From positions 12,558 through 73,780 of the forward strand of contig NZ_LMBW01000015.1 in NCBI RefSeq assembly GCF_001439915.1: a stretch of 61,223 nucleotides of DNA. Reading direction: 5' to 3'. Source of the stretch: Fredinandcohnia humi (GTDB lineage Bacteria; Bacillota; Bacilli; Bacillales; Bacillaceae_L). Of this stretch, positions 1 to 7,242 are shown piece by piece. Under the pieces are notes generated by a model, which made no database searches, was not told where the DNA came from, and saw nothing but the letters and a program-made list of their open reading frames with translations. Made by a program: the position numbers and the translations under genes. The stretch's first letter is position 1, and each line of letters begins with the position of its first letter.

Positions 1-19
1 ATATTGTGAAAGTGTTGAT

Positions 20-292
20 AAGGAGAGTAAATAAGTAATTTACTTTAATGTATTTTCGAGTCTTTTCGCAAATACAGTCAGAGAGAACCATCATCGGCTG
101 AAAGTGGTTTAAGGGAAATACTTATCGAAATGCACCTTTGAGTCTTTTATCGAACCATTCATGCAGTAGATAAAAGCGGCGTCTCACCGTTAAGAGATTA
201 AGTTGAGGTAGTGGATTTATCATTGCCTAAACAGAGTGGAACCGCGTGAATATAGCGTCTCTGTGTTTATACACAGGGGCGTTTTTTATTTT
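20..292 (+). promoter_or_regulatory. T-box leader riboswitch (cysteine) of cysE-cysS
   Basis: The conserved T-box core (AGAGTGGAACCGCG) is at about 233-246. It is followed by an intrinsic terminator with arms near 255-266 and 271-281 and a T-rich tail. Upstream is a long stem I region with an AGTA element near 34-37. On its 3' side the triplet TGC (131-133), in the context CGAAATGCACC, is a plausible cysteine specifier codon. T-boxes bind uncharged tRNA and then antiterminate, so transcription of the genes for serine acetyltransferase and Cys-tRNA synthetase should rise when tRNA-Cys is uncharged. The specifier assignment is inferred from sequence context; the T-box call itself is strong. Confidence 0.93.
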
Positions 293-305
293 GGCAAAAT
301 GGTAA

Positions 306-426
306 TGTCTAGCTCCGGCGCCTAGCCCCTCGAGGTCACAAGTCAATCGCTTCTGAAGGCAAAAGGCGCCTTCTGTCAGCGCTTGTCTTGTGCTAGTCGG
401 GGCTGAGCAAGGCGCCTGCGCTTTTC
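306..426. repeat. Structured intergenic repeat, family A, copy 1
   Basis: About 120 bp whose ends (TGTCTAGCTCCGGCGCCTAG at the left, GGCGCCTGCGCTTTTC at the right) recur almost unchanged at 7073-7195. The two ends are imperfect inverted complements, so a transcript would fold into a long hairpin with a variable centre. Similar elements are, as I remember, scattered in many Bacillus genomes. This copy sits between the T-box terminator and the cysE ribosome binding site and would be part of the read-through mRNA. Confidence 0.8.
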
Positions 427-444
427 TGATAGGGAGGGTTGATT

Positions 445-1113
445 GTGTTTAGACGAATGAAAGAGGATATCGAGGTTGTATTTGAACAGGACCCAGCGGC
501 AAGAACTCATTTTGAGGTGGTCCTAACCTATTCCGGTTTGCATGCTGTATGGGCACACCGTGTGGCACACTTTCTTTTTACACGAAAGATGTTTTTCCTG
601 GCAAGAACGGTATCACAAATAAGTCGCTTTTTCACAGGAATTGAAATTCACCCTGGGGCTAAAATAGGACGTCGTTTTTTTATCGACCATGGCATGGGTG
701 TAGTGGTAGGTGAGACGTGCGAAATCGGTGATAATGTGACCGTGTTCCAAGGCGTAACACTTGGCGGTACAGGGAAAGAAAAAGGAAAGCGGCATCCCAC
801 AATTAAAGACAATGCTCTTATTGCAACAGGGGCAAAAGTATTAGGATCGATTACAATTGGAGAAAATTCAAAGGTAGGAGCGGGTTCGGTCGTTCTGCAA
901 GATGTTCCTCCAAATTCAACGGTTGTCGGGATACCGGGTAGAGTTGTGATTCAAGATGGCGTCAAAATTAAAAATAGTAAGGATTTAAATCATCGAGATT
1001 TACCAGATCCGGTTTTAGATAAAATCCGTGAACTAGAAAATGAAATAAAAAGCCTAAAAGAGGAAATACAGCAAAAGGAAGGAGTAAAGGATAATGCCCA
1101 TTCACATATATAA
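445..1113 (+). CDS. cysE: Serine O-acetyltransferase
   Basis: CysE transfers an acetyl group from acetyl-CoA to L-serine, giving O-acetylserine, the precursor condensed with sulfide to make cysteine in the cytoplasm. The protein (222 aa) has the N-terminal helical region ([14 protein letters not shown]) followed by a left-handed beta-helix of hexapeptide repeats containing [27 protein letters not shown] and [15 protein letters not shown], which include the catalytic His/Asp region. GTG at 445 is chosen because the Shine-Dalgarno AGGGAGGG (431-438) abuts the alternative TTG at 439. The C-terminal tail is a charged coiled-coil-like helix. The gene overlaps cysS by 20 nt and lies behind a cysteine T-box. 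Confidence 0.95.
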   Translation: MFRRMKEDIEVVFEQDPAARTHFEVVLTYSGLHAVWAHRVAHFLFTRKMFFLARTVSQISRFFTGIEIHPGAKIGRRFFIDHGMGVVVGETCEIGDNVTVFQGVTLGGTGKEKGKRHPTIKDNALIATGAKVLGSITIGENSKVGAGSVVLQDVPPNSTVVGIPGRVVIQDGVKIKNSKDLNHRDLPDPVLDKIRELENEIKSLKEEIQQKEGVKDNAHSHI

Positions 1114-2491
1114 TACGCTAAGCCGAAAGAAGGAAGAGTTTAAACCACTTGAAGAAAATAAGGTAAAAATGTATGTGTGCGGACCGACCGTCTATAACTA
1201 TATCCATATAGGGAATGCACGCCCTGCTATCGTATTTGATACAGTCCGTCGCTATTTTGAATTTAGAAACTATGACGTTCATTATGTATCTAACTTCACA
1301 GATGTGGACGATAAATTAATTAAGGCGGCAAATGAGTTAGGTGATGATGTACCAACCATTGCGGAACGCTTTATTAAAGCGTATCACGACGATGTTTCGG
1401 CATTAGGCTGCAAGAAGGCAGATGTTCACCCAAGGGTTACAGAGAGCATGGATATTATCATCGAGTTTATCGAAGCTCTGATTAATAAAGGGTATGCCTA
1501 CGAATCGGAAGGTGACGTGTATTACCGTACGAGAGAATTCAAGGGATATGGAAAGCTTTCACACCAATCCATTGATGAACTTCGCATTGGTGCAAGAATT
1601 GAAAGAGGAGATAAGAAGCAGGATGCCCTTGATTTTGTGCTATGGAAGAGTGCAAAACCAGGAGAAATATACTGGGATAGCCCATGGGGGAATGGCCGCC
1701 CGGGCTGGCACATTGAATGTTCAGCAATGGCAAAAAAATACCTGGGCGAGACAATTGATATTCACGCAGGTGGTCAGGACTTGGCATTCCCGCATCATGA
1801 AAATGAAATTGCGCAATCGGAAGCAGTGAATGGAAAGACATTCGCAAACTATTGGATGCACAACGGCTATATTAATATTGACAATGAAAAAATGTCAAAA
1901 TCCCTTGGGAATTTTGTGTTGGTTCACGATATTATCAAAGACGTTGACCCACAGGTATTACGCTTTTTCATGCTCTCTGTTCATTATCGTCATCCAATTA
2001 ACTACAGCCTAGATTTACTTGATAGTACGAAAAATGCATTAGAACGATTACGAACTTCCTATGCAAATTTAAAGCATCGTTTAGAAAGTAGTACAAATCT
2101 AACCAATAATGATGAAGAATGGCTAGAAAAAATGACAGGTTTCCGCAACGAGTTTATCGTAGCGATGGACGATGATTTTAATACAGCGAACGCAATTTCG
2201 GTCTTGTTCGACCTTTCGAAGCAAGCGAATTATTATTTGCAGGAAAAAAACACGTCGGAAAAAGTCATCGAAGCTTTTTTACAGGAGTTCGAGGTATTAT
2301 TTAATACGCTTGGGCTTAGATTAGAGGATGAACAATTACTTGATGAGGAAATCGAAGAACTAATCGCAAAGCGAAACCAAGCACGTAAGGATCGCGACTT
2401 TGCTTTATCTGACCAAATCCGTGATCAGTTAAAAGCAATGAATATTATTCTTGAAGACACTCCTCAAGGGACAAGATGGAAAAGAGGATAA
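1094..2491 (+). CDS. cysS: Cysteinyl-tRNA synthetase
   Basis: CysS charges tRNA-Cys with cysteine. It is a class I synthetase of 465 aa, the normal length for the family. Visible motifs are the zinc-site cysteine in [10 protein letters not shown] (C29), the HIGH-type signature YIHIGNARP (about 36-44), the second zinc region WHIECSAM with [15 protein letters not shown], and the KMSKS loop [10 protein letters not shown] (about 268-277). The start overlaps the end of cysE, so the two are probably translationally coupled. Co-regulation of cysteine synthesis and charging by one T-box is the standard Bacillus arrangement. Confidence 0.97.
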   Translation: MPIHIYNTLSRKKEEFKPLEENKVKMYVCGPTVYNYIHIGNARPAIVFDTVRRYFEFRNYDVHYVSNFTDVDDKLIKAANELGDDVPTIAERFIKAYHDDVSALGCKKADVHPRVTESMDIIIEFIEALINKGYAYESEGDVYYRTREFKGYGKLSHQSIDELRIGARIERGDKKQDALDFVLWKSAKPGEIYWDSPWGNGRPGWHIECSAMAKKYLGETIDIHAGGQDLAFPHHENEIAQSEAVNGKTFANYWMHNGYINIDNEKMSKSLGNFVLVHDIIKDVDPQVLRFFMLSVHYRHPINYSLDLLDSTKNALERLRTSYANLKHRLESSTNLTNNDEEWLEKMTGFRNEFIVAMDDDFNTANAISVLFDLSKQANYYLQEKNTSEKVIEAFLQEFEVLFNTLGLRLEDEQLLDEEIEELIAKRNQARKDRDFALSDQIRDQLKAMNIILEDTPQGTRWKRG

Positions 2492-2494
2492 TCA

Positions 2495-2902
2495 ATGATA
2501 TTTTTATCAGACAAGCAAATTGATAGCCATCAATTAAACAGCCTTGCCCTTGCATATATGGGTGATGCCGTATACGAAATGTATGTACGGCATTACCTTT
2601 TGCAAAAGGGGAGTGTGAGACCTAACCAACTTCATAATCAGGCGAAGCATTATGTTTCTGCTAAAGCTCAGTCTGCTGTGATTCACCAGATGCTTGATGA
2701 AGAGTTTTTCTCTGAAGAAGAACAAGCGGTAATTAGAAGGGGTCGCAATGCGAAGAGTGGAACCGTCCCTAAAAATACAGATGTTCTGACATACCGATAC
2801 AGTACCGCATTTGAGGCTTTACTAGGTTATCATTTTTTACAGAATAACACAGACAGAATTCATTCCATTATTGAAGAAGCATTTCGAATCATCGAGTCTT
2901 AA
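2495..2902 (+). CDS. mrnC: Mini-ribonuclease III
   Basis: Mini-III is an RNase III-like enzyme lacking the double-stranded RNA-binding domain. It matures the ends of 23S rRNA from a double-stranded precursor. The 135 aa protein contains only the catalytic helical domain, with the signature [20 protein letters not shown] (catalytic Asp about D24) and the loop RRGRNAKSG. It starts 3 nt after the cysS stop codon, so it belongs to the same transcript. Length and order match the B. subtilis yazC locus. Confidence 0.95.
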   Translation: MIFLSDKQIDSHQLNSLALAYMGDAVYEMYVRHYLLQKGSVRPNQLHNQAKHYVSAKAQSAVIHQMLDEEFFSEEEQAVIRRGRNAKSGTVPKNTDVLTYRYSTAFEALLGYHFLQNNTDRIHSIIEEAFRIIES

Positions 2903-2919
2903 GAAAGGAGGAAAAAGAA

Positions 2920-3663
2920 ATGACGAGTGATTATATTATTGGGAAGAACCCGATTATCGAAGCATTAAAATCAGAGCGGGATATTAATAAAATTTGGATA
3001 GCAGAAGGCTCGAATAAGGGGCAAATGAACCAGATCACTTCACTAGCAAAAGAAGGAAATGTAATGGTTCAATTTGTTCCAAAAAAGAAGATTGACCAAA
3101 TGGTTGAAGGGAATCACCAAGGAGTTGTCGCGCAGGTAGCAGCGTATGAGTATGCTGAGGTCGATGATATTTTAGCTTTAGCAGCGGAACGAAAAGAAGC
3201 ACCATTTATTATTCTGTTGGATGAATTAGAGGACCCCCATAATCTTGGTTCGATTCTTCGTACAGCAGATGCGGCTGGGGCACATGGGGTTATTATACCG
3301 AAAAGAAGGGCAGTTGGTTTAACCGCAACTGTCGCGAAGGCTTCGACGGGAGCAATTGAATATATACCAGTTGCGCGTGTAACAAATCTAGCAAGAACGA
3401 TTGATGAATTAAAGGACCGTGGTGTATGGATTGTGGGAACAGATGCGAAGGGAAAAGAGGATTATCGAAAAGTCGATGGTAAAATGCCAATTGGCTTAGT
3501 AATTGGCAGTGAAGGCAGAGGCATGGGACGTCTTGTGAAGGAAAAATGCGATTTCCTTCTAAACCTGCCGATGCAAGGTAAAGTAACCTCCTTAAATGCT
3601 TCTGTTGCTGCAAGTCTACTAATGTATGAGGTATATCGTAAGCGGAATCCGTTAGGGGAATAA
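2920..3663 (+). CDS. rlmB: 23S rRNA (guanosine-2'-O)-methyltransferase RlmB
   Basis: A SpoU/TrmH-family methyltransferase that methylates a conserved guanosine in the peptidyl-transferase region of 23S rRNA using S-adenosylmethionine. The 247 aa protein has an N-terminal L30e-like substrate-binding domain (IIGKNPIIEALKSERDINK) and a C-terminal knotted SPOUT domain with motif 1 (ILLDELEDPHNLGSILRTAD), motif 2 (GLVIGSEGRGMGRLVKE) and motif 3 (PMQGKVTSLNASVAASLLMY). A strong Shine-Dalgarno (AAAGGAGG) precedes the ATG. B. subtilis calls this locus yacO. Confidence 0.95.
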   Translation: MTSDYIIGKNPIIEALKSERDINKIWIAEGSNKGQMNQITSLAKEGNVMVQFVPKKKIDQMVEGNHQGVVAQVAAYEYAEVDDILALAAERKEAPFIILLDELEDPHNLGSILRTADAAGAHGVIIPKRRAVGLTATVAKASTGAIEYIPVARVTNLARTIDELKDRGVWIVGTDAKGKEDYRKVDGKMPIGLVIGSEGRGMGRLVKEKCDFLLNLPMQGKVTSLNASVAASLLMYEVYRKRNPLGE

Positions 3664-3668
3664 GATAA

Positions 3669-4178
3669 ATGGATATCCTCCTGGTAGATGGCTACAACAT
3701 AATTGGTGCATGGCCAGAACTACGTTTTCTTAAAACAAAGGACTTTTCAGCAGCGCGTGATTTATTAATCGAAAAGATGGCTGAATATCAGGCTTATACA
3801 GGATATAAGGTGATTGTCGTATTTGATGCACACCTCGTACCAGGAACTGAAACGAAAATGAAAAGCCGAAAAATAGAAGTTATTTTCACTCGTGAAAACG
3901 AGACAGCTGATGAACGAATCGAAAAACTTGCCATACAATTAAGCAATATCAAAACACAAATCCATGTAGCAACCTCAGACTTTACCGAGCAATGGCAAAT
4001 TTTTGGACAAGGGGCCTTACGGAAATCGGCAAGGGAATTATTAACTGAGATGGAAGTCGTAGAGTCTGGAATTAAAAAGGATGTAAAGAAAACCTATCAA
4101 GAAAAAAGCGTGTCAAAAATTCCACTTTCCGACGAAATTGCAGAAATTTTTGAAAAATGGCGTCGAGGACAGCGATGA
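3669..4178 (+). CDS. rae1: Ribosome-associated endoribonuclease Rae1 (NYN domain)
   Basis: Rae1 (YacP) of B. subtilis cleaves mRNA in the ribosomal A site during translation. The 169 aa protein has the NYN/PIN-like fold: the N-terminal acidic motif ILLVDGYNIIGAWPEL, a central VVFDAHLVPG, and the acidic segments ENETADERIEKLA and VATSDFTEQW. The spacing of conserved aspartates matches a PIN-type metal site. It starts 5 nt after the rlmB stop, ending the cysE operon. The sigH promoter begins immediately after its stop codon. Confidence 0.93.
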   Translation: MDILLVDGYNIIGAWPELRFLKTKDFSAARDLLIEKMAEYQAYTGYKVIVVFDAHLVPGTETKMKSRKIEVIFTRENETADERIEKLAIQLSNIKTQIHVATSDFTEQWQIFGQGALRKSARELLTEMEVVESGIKKDVKKTYQEKSVSKIPLSDEIAEIFEKWRRGQR

Positions 4179-4182
4179 GCGG

Positions 4183-4212
4183 TTGACGCTTGGAAAAGGA
4201 CTCCTGTATAAT
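4183..4212 (+). promoter_or_regulatory. Sigma-A promoter upstream of sigH
   Basis: A near-consensus -35 (TTGACG, 4183-4188) and a perfect -10 (TATAAT, 4207-4212) are separated by 18 bp. Transcription from about 4219 would run through a 330 nt leader containing the structured element at 4266-4475 before reaching sigH. Confidence 0.85.
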
Positions 4213-4265
4213 ATTTCTAGATGATGTTTAAAAAGTCCGGTGAAAATGACACGTTGGTAGAGGAA

Positions 4266-4475
4266 CTTCGACTAAATGCCGACACGTCCTGTGTCGAACG
4301 TCGAAGTCACCACATACTGTGGAAGCTTGTTGGCTTGCTTTTGCGTTCCTCACGTATTAACTGCATACGTTCCGGTACTCAAAGCTGCATCGCCTCAAAC
4401 TTTCGACGCACAGGATGTGCTAGTGTCGACAAGACATGAGGCCGTGGCGTTTTTGTCGACGCGGCCCTTTTCATC
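4266..4475 (+). repeat. Transcribed structured element in the sigH leader (long relative of repeat family B)
   Basis: A series of hairpins: CTTCGAC (4266-4272) pairs with GTCGAAG (4300-4306) around GACACGTCCTGTGTC (4281-4295). Then come CCACA/TGTGG (about 4310-4322), ACGTAT/ATACGT (about 4352-4370) and GCACAGGATGTGC (about 4408-4420). The last is an inverted echo of the first, so the element is roughly palindromic overall. It ends in a GC-rich hairpin with a pyrimidine tail. The stretch CACGTCCTGTG followed by AACGTC and a CCACAT...TGTGG hairpin resembles the repeats at 9838 and 38205. No convincing protein is encoded. Confidence 0.65.
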
Positions 4476-4484
4476 CTCCTTTTT
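4440..4484 (+). terminator. Possible intrinsic terminator or attenuator before sigH
   Basis: GGCCGTGGCG (4440-4449) pairs with CGACGCGGCC (4457-4466) with one mismatch, followed by CTTTTCATCC and CTCCTTTTT. It lies between the promoter at 4183 and sigH, so it would have to be partly read through. The interrupted T-tract makes its strength uncertain. Confidence 0.55.
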
Positions 4485-4550
4485 AAACTTATATTTTTAA
4501 GATAAAGAATTTTATGAAAACAACTTCTATGGCAGGTCGGAGGGATCGGT

Positions 4551-5204
4551 GTGAGTTCAAGCTTCGATGATTATGGCAACAGGTTATATTATGACCGACT
4601 AGAGGATGAGGAAGTCGTGGAATTGGTTCATGCTGGAGAAAGTGAGGCATTGGACTATCTAATCAATAAGTATAAAAATTTTGTTCGTGCAAAAGCCAGA
4701 TCATACTTTTTAATTGGAGCAGATCGTGAAGATATTGTTCAAGAGGGTATGATCGGGTTATACAAAGCGATTCGTGATTTTAAAGAGGACAAGCTTTCTT
4801 CATTTAAAGCGTTTGCAGAGCTTTGTATTACACGTCAAATTATTACTGCGATTAAAACAGCGACAAGACAAAAGCATATTCCCCTTAACTCTTATGTTTC
4901 GTTGGACAAGCCGATATATGATGAAGAATCTGACCGTACATTAATGGATGTTATATCAGGAGCGAAAATTTTGGATCCTGAGGAATTAATCATCAACAGG
5001 GAAAAATTTGATGACATTGAATTAAAAATGGCAGAGCTCCTAAGTGATTTGGAACGCAAAGTATTGTCTTTATACCTTGACGGAAGATCCTATCAGGAGA
5101 TATCAGAGGATTTAAACCGACATGTAAAGTCGATTGATAATGCACTTCAGCGGGTAAAACGAAAATTAGAACGGTATTTAGAAATACAAGAGATTAAATT
5201 ATAG
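4551..5204 (+). CDS. sigH: RNA polymerase sigma factor SigH (sigma-30)
   Basis: SigH directs transcription of early-sporulation, competence and post-exponential genes. The 217 aa protein shows sigma region 2 (LIGADREDIVQEGMIGLYKA, with FKAFAELCITRQIITAIKTA) and region 4 (LSDLERKVLSLYLDGRSYQE followed by RHVKSIDNALQRVKRKLE). The start is GTG at 4551, with Shine-Dalgarno GGAGGGATC just upstream. The N-terminal 20 residues are poorly conserved in the family, the rest is close to B. subtilis SigH. It has its own promoter at 4183; the long structured leader is not something I recall from B. subtilis. Confidence 0.97.
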   Translation: MSSSFDDYGNRLYYDRLEDEEVVELVHAGESEALDYLINKYKNFVRAKARSYFLIGADREDIVQEGMIGLYKAIRDFKEDKLSSFKAFAELCITRQIITAIKTATRQKHIPLNSYVSLDKPIYDEESDRTLMDVISGAKILDPEELIINREKFDDIELKMAELLSDLERKVLSLYLDGRSYQEISEDLNRHVKSIDNALQRVKRKLERYLEIQEIKL

Positions 5205-5330
5205 ATAACCGTTATTAACCATTATTTACAGATAGCGGCTAGTATTGACATATAAATCAAGCCTATGTTACATTTTTAAGGAAATTAAGACTTTTTTTAT
5301 AAATATAGGATGTAAGTAGCAGGTGATAAA

Positions 5331-5477
5331 ATGCGAAAAAAAGTAATTTTAGCCTGTGTGGAATGTGGCAGCAGAAATTATTCCACCATGAAGAATAGCA
5401 CTTCAACTGAACGACTTGAAATGAAGAAGTTTTGTAAGACTTGCAATTCTCATACGAATCATCGTGAAACGAAATAG
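5331..5477 (+). CDS. rpmGB: 50S ribosomal protein L33 (zinc-ribbon, C+ form)
   Basis: A 48 aa protein starting [19 protein letters not shown]. Two CxxC pairs (C9/C12 and C35/C38) form a zinc ribbon, so this is the zinc-binding version of L33. In Bacillus the zinc-dependent and zinc-free L33 paralogues are exchanged according to zinc supply through the Zur regulon. The copy at this position just before secE is a pseudogene in B. subtilis 168, but here it reads through intact. The Shine-Dalgarno is weak (AGGTG). Confidence 0.93.
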   Translation: MRKKVILACVECGSRNYSTMKNSTSTERLEMKKFCKTCNSHTNHRETK

Positions 5478-5513
5478 ATTAGGACTGTTTTGATAAAGTT
5501 GGAGGTTACATGG

Positions 5514-5696
5514 ATGAAACGCTTAACCAAGTTTTTTCGTGAAGTAGTTCGAGAAATGAAGAAAACAAGCTGGCCAAAGAGAAAGGAACTCACACGTTAT
5601 ACAATTGTTACAATAACAACAGTAATCTTTGTATCTGTGTTTTTTGCCGTGATTGACCTGGGAATTTCCGAATTAATTCGTTTAGTACTTGAATAA
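5514..5696 (+). CDS. secE: Preprotein translocase subunit SecE
   Basis: SecE clamps SecY in the membrane channel for secreted proteins. The 60 aa product has the conserved amphipathic motif EMKKTSWPKRKEL followed by one transmembrane helix (TIVTITTVIFVSVFFAVIDL). The ATG at 5514 is chosen over an upstream TTG (5490) because GGAGGT at 5501-5506 is correctly spaced for it. The single-helix form is typical of Gram-positive bacteria. It lies between rpmG and nusG as in B. subtilis. Confidence 0.96.
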   Translation: MKRLTKFFREVVREMKKTSWPKRKELTRYTIVTITTVIFVSVFFAVIDLGISELIRLVLE

Positions 5697-5710
5697 ACTC
5701 TATACACTCA

Positions 5711-5719
5711 TGGTATAAT
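5711..5719 (+). promoter_or_regulatory. Extended -10 promoter candidate for nusG
   Basis: TGGTATAAT at 5711-5719 is a perfect extended -10 element. No good -35 is seen at the expected distance (TTGAAT at 5688 would need a 20 bp spacer). Initiation near 5726 would place the terminator-like hairpin at 5754 within a short leader. Confidence 0.55.
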
Positions 5720-5749
5720 GATGGATAGAGAATAAATAATGTTTACGAA

Positions 5750-5773
5750 AAAGCCCGGTCACGGGTTTTTTTA
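5750..5773 (+). terminator. Intrinsic terminator / attenuator between secE and nusG
   Basis: CCCG-GTCA-CGGG (5754-5765), preceded by AAAAAG and followed by seven T residues, forms a compact terminator. It could end the rpmG-secE transcript or attenuate a nusG transcript started at the TGGTATAAT element just upstream. Confidence 0.7.
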
Positions 5774-5840
5774 ATTGCAAAAAAAGAGCACGTAATGGTG
5801 AACCTAGGTAAAGGGAGGGAAGGACAAGCAGTCCTAACTT

Positions 5841-6374
5841 ATGGAAAAGAATTGGTATGTTGTTCATACGTATTCAGGGTACGAAAATAAAGTAAAAGCA
5901 AATTTAGAAAAACGTGTCGAGACAATGGGGATGCAAGATAAAATTTTCCGTGTTGTTGTACCGGAGGACGAAGAGACAGATATTAAGAACGGTAAAAAGA
6001 AAATTGTTAAAAAGAAAGTATTTCCAGGTTATGTATTAGTCGAATTAATCATGACGGATGATTCCTGGTATGTCGTACGTAATACACCTGGAGTAACTGG
6101 CTTCGTTGGGTCAGCGGGTTCAGGTTCGAAACCAACACCGCTTTTACCGGAAGAAATAGCATTCATCCTTAAAAGAATGGGAATGGATGAAAGACCAATG
6201 GAAGTTGATTTCGAATTGAAAGAAACGGTTCGTGTGAAAGAGGGTCCGTTTACAAACTTCACTGGTGCAATTGAGGATCTTGATGTAGATAAGCAAAAGG
6301 TCAAGGTACTTGTTAACATGTTCGGTCGTGAAACACCGGTTGAATTGGACTTTACACAAATTGAAAAAATCTAG
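5841..6374 (+). CDS. nusG: Transcription termination/antitermination factor NusG
   Basis: NusG binds the RNA polymerase clamp and modulates pausing, elongation and coupling with translation. The 177 aa protein has the NGN domain (NWYVVHTYSGYENKVKANLE, then VFPGYVLVELIMTDDSWYVV and RNTPGVTGFVG) and a C-terminal KOW domain (VRVKEGPFTNFTGAIEDLD). The start is the ATG at 5841; its Shine-Dalgarno is not strong (AGGGAGGGAAGG lies about 15-25 nt upstream). It is separated from secE by a terminator-like hairpin. Confidence 0.97.
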   Translation: MEKNWYVVHTYSGYENKVKANLEKRVETMGMQDKIFRVVVPEDEETDIKNGKKKIVKKKVFPGYVLVELIMTDDSWYVVRNTPGVTGFVGSAGSGSKPTPLLPEEIAFILKRMGMDERPMEVDFELKETVRVKEGPFTNFTGAIEDLDVDKQKVKVLVNMFGRETPVELDFTQIEKI

Positions 6375-6420
6375 ACCGAAATGCCGAAGTTGAGACTAGA
6401 CAAAAAAGTTTAAGAAAAAC

Positions 6421-6449
6421 TTGATATTGAAATTGAAAAGTGGTAATAT
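6421..6449 (+). promoter_or_regulatory. Sigma-A promoter of rplK-rplA
   Basis: TTGATA (6421-6426), a 17 bp spacer and TAATAT (6444-6449), preceded by TGG, make an extended -10 promoter. Initiation near 6456 gives a leader of about 120 nt before rplK. Confidence 0.8.
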
Positions 6450-6526
6450 TGCATAGGTCAGTATGTCTCGAAACACTAAAGACATGCTATGCTAATGTTC
6501 TTTAACGATATGTAAAGAATAGATGA

Positions 6527-6552
6527 GTGGGAGGGTAAACCCCTATTACCAC
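6527..6552 (+). promoter_or_regulatory. Hairpin in the rplK leader
   Basis: GTGG (6527-6530) pairs with CCAC (6549-6552) around an inner GGG-TAAA-CCC hairpin, 12 nt before the AAGGAGGTG ribosome binding site. From memory, similar sequence precedes rplK in other Bacillus species, which would suggest a regulatory role, perhaps L1- or L11-dependent. That is inference. Confidence 0.5.
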
Positions 6553-6579
6553 ATCACGGACTTTAAGGAGGTGTGTCTC

Positions 6580-7005
6580 GTGGCTAAAAAAGTAATTAAA
6601 GAGGTTAAACTACAAATTCCAGCGGGTAAAGCAAACCCAGCGCCACCAGTTGGACCGGCATTAGGTCAAGCAGGTGTTAACATCATGGGATTCTGTAAGG
6701 AGTTCAATGCTCGTACAGCAGAACAAGCTGGTTTAATTATTCCTGTTGTAATCACAGTTTATGAAGATCGTTCATTTACATTTATTACAAAAACTCCTCC
6801 TGCTGCAGTTCTTTTAAAGAAAGCGGCTGGTATTGAGTCTGGTTCTGGTGAACCAAACCGTAATAAAGTTGCAACAGTTAAGCGTGATAAAGTACGCGAG
6901 ATTGCAGAAACAAAAATGCCTGATTTAAATGCGGCAAGTGTTGAATCTGCAATGCGTATGGTTGAAGGTACTGCTCGCAGCATGGGAATTACAATCGAAG
7001 ACTAA
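6580..7005 (+). CDS. rplK: 50S ribosomal protein L11
   Basis: L11 binds the GTPase-associated centre of 23S rRNA and is needed for (p)ppGpp synthesis by RelA-type enzymes. The 141 aa protein begins [20 protein letters not shown] and carries [20 protein letters not shown] and the C-terminal rRNA-binding domain ([14 protein letters not shown] type). GTG at 6580 follows AAGGAGGTG (6565-6573). An in-frame upstream start at 6523 would encode the leader hairpin and is rejected. Confidence 0.97.
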   Translation: MAKKVIKEVKLQIPAGKANPAPPVGPALGQAGVNIMGFCKEFNARTAEQAGLIIPVVITVYEDRSFTFITKTPPAAVLLKKAAGIESGSGEPNRNKVATVKRDKVREIAETKMPDLNAASVESAMRMVEGTARSMGITIED

Positions 7006-7030
7006 TTCCTATTTGTTAAGAGTTTCAGGG

Positions 7031-7072
7031 GGTTGCGGATAGAACATCTATTTTCTTTCGCAACCTTTGTTC
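7031..7072 (+). terminator. Terminator-like hairpin between rplK and rplA
   Basis: GGTTGCG (7031-7037) pairs with CGCAACC (7059-7065), followed by TTTGTTCT. The loop is long and the T-tract short, so it is at best a partial terminator. It directly precedes repeat A copy 2. Confidence 0.4.
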
Positions 7073-7195
7073 TGTCTAGCTCCGGCGCCTAGCCCCTCGA
7101 GGTCGCTTCGGTCCAGCCGATGAAGTCAGAGAACGACTTCACCTTCTGGCCCGCAAGCAGCTTATCGGGGCTTAGCAAGGCGCCTGCGCTTTTCG
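7073..7195. repeat. Structured intergenic repeat, family A, copy 2
   Basis: Shares its first 31 bp with the copy at 306 (from TGTCTAGCTCCGGCGCC through CTCGAGGTC) and its last 30 or so (GGGGCT...GCAAGGCGCCTGCGCTTTTC). The middle differs, with CGCTTCGGTCCAGCCGATGAAG in one copy and different sequence in the other. The ends pair into a long imperfect hairpin. Inserted between rplK and rplA, it creates a spurious in-frame extension of rplA from 7120. Confidence 0.8.
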
Positions 7196-7242
7196 GAGTG
7201 GGAGGTTATTCCGTTAAAACCACAATTGAGGAGGAAATAAAA

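Noticed and set aside
4221-4500. Short overlapping open frames in the sigH leader
   Set aside because: They run across hairpins of the structured element, overlap each other, have no ribosome binding site and resemble no protein.
6523-6579. In-frame extension of rplK
   Set aside because: It covers the leader hairpin and the Shine-Dalgarno; GTG 6580 has AAGGAGGTG and gives the family N-terminus.
7120-7242. In-frame N-terminal extension of rplA by 41 codons
   Set aside because: It is translated from repeat A copy 2. The ribosome binding site GAGGAGG and family start MAKRGKK fit ATG 7243.
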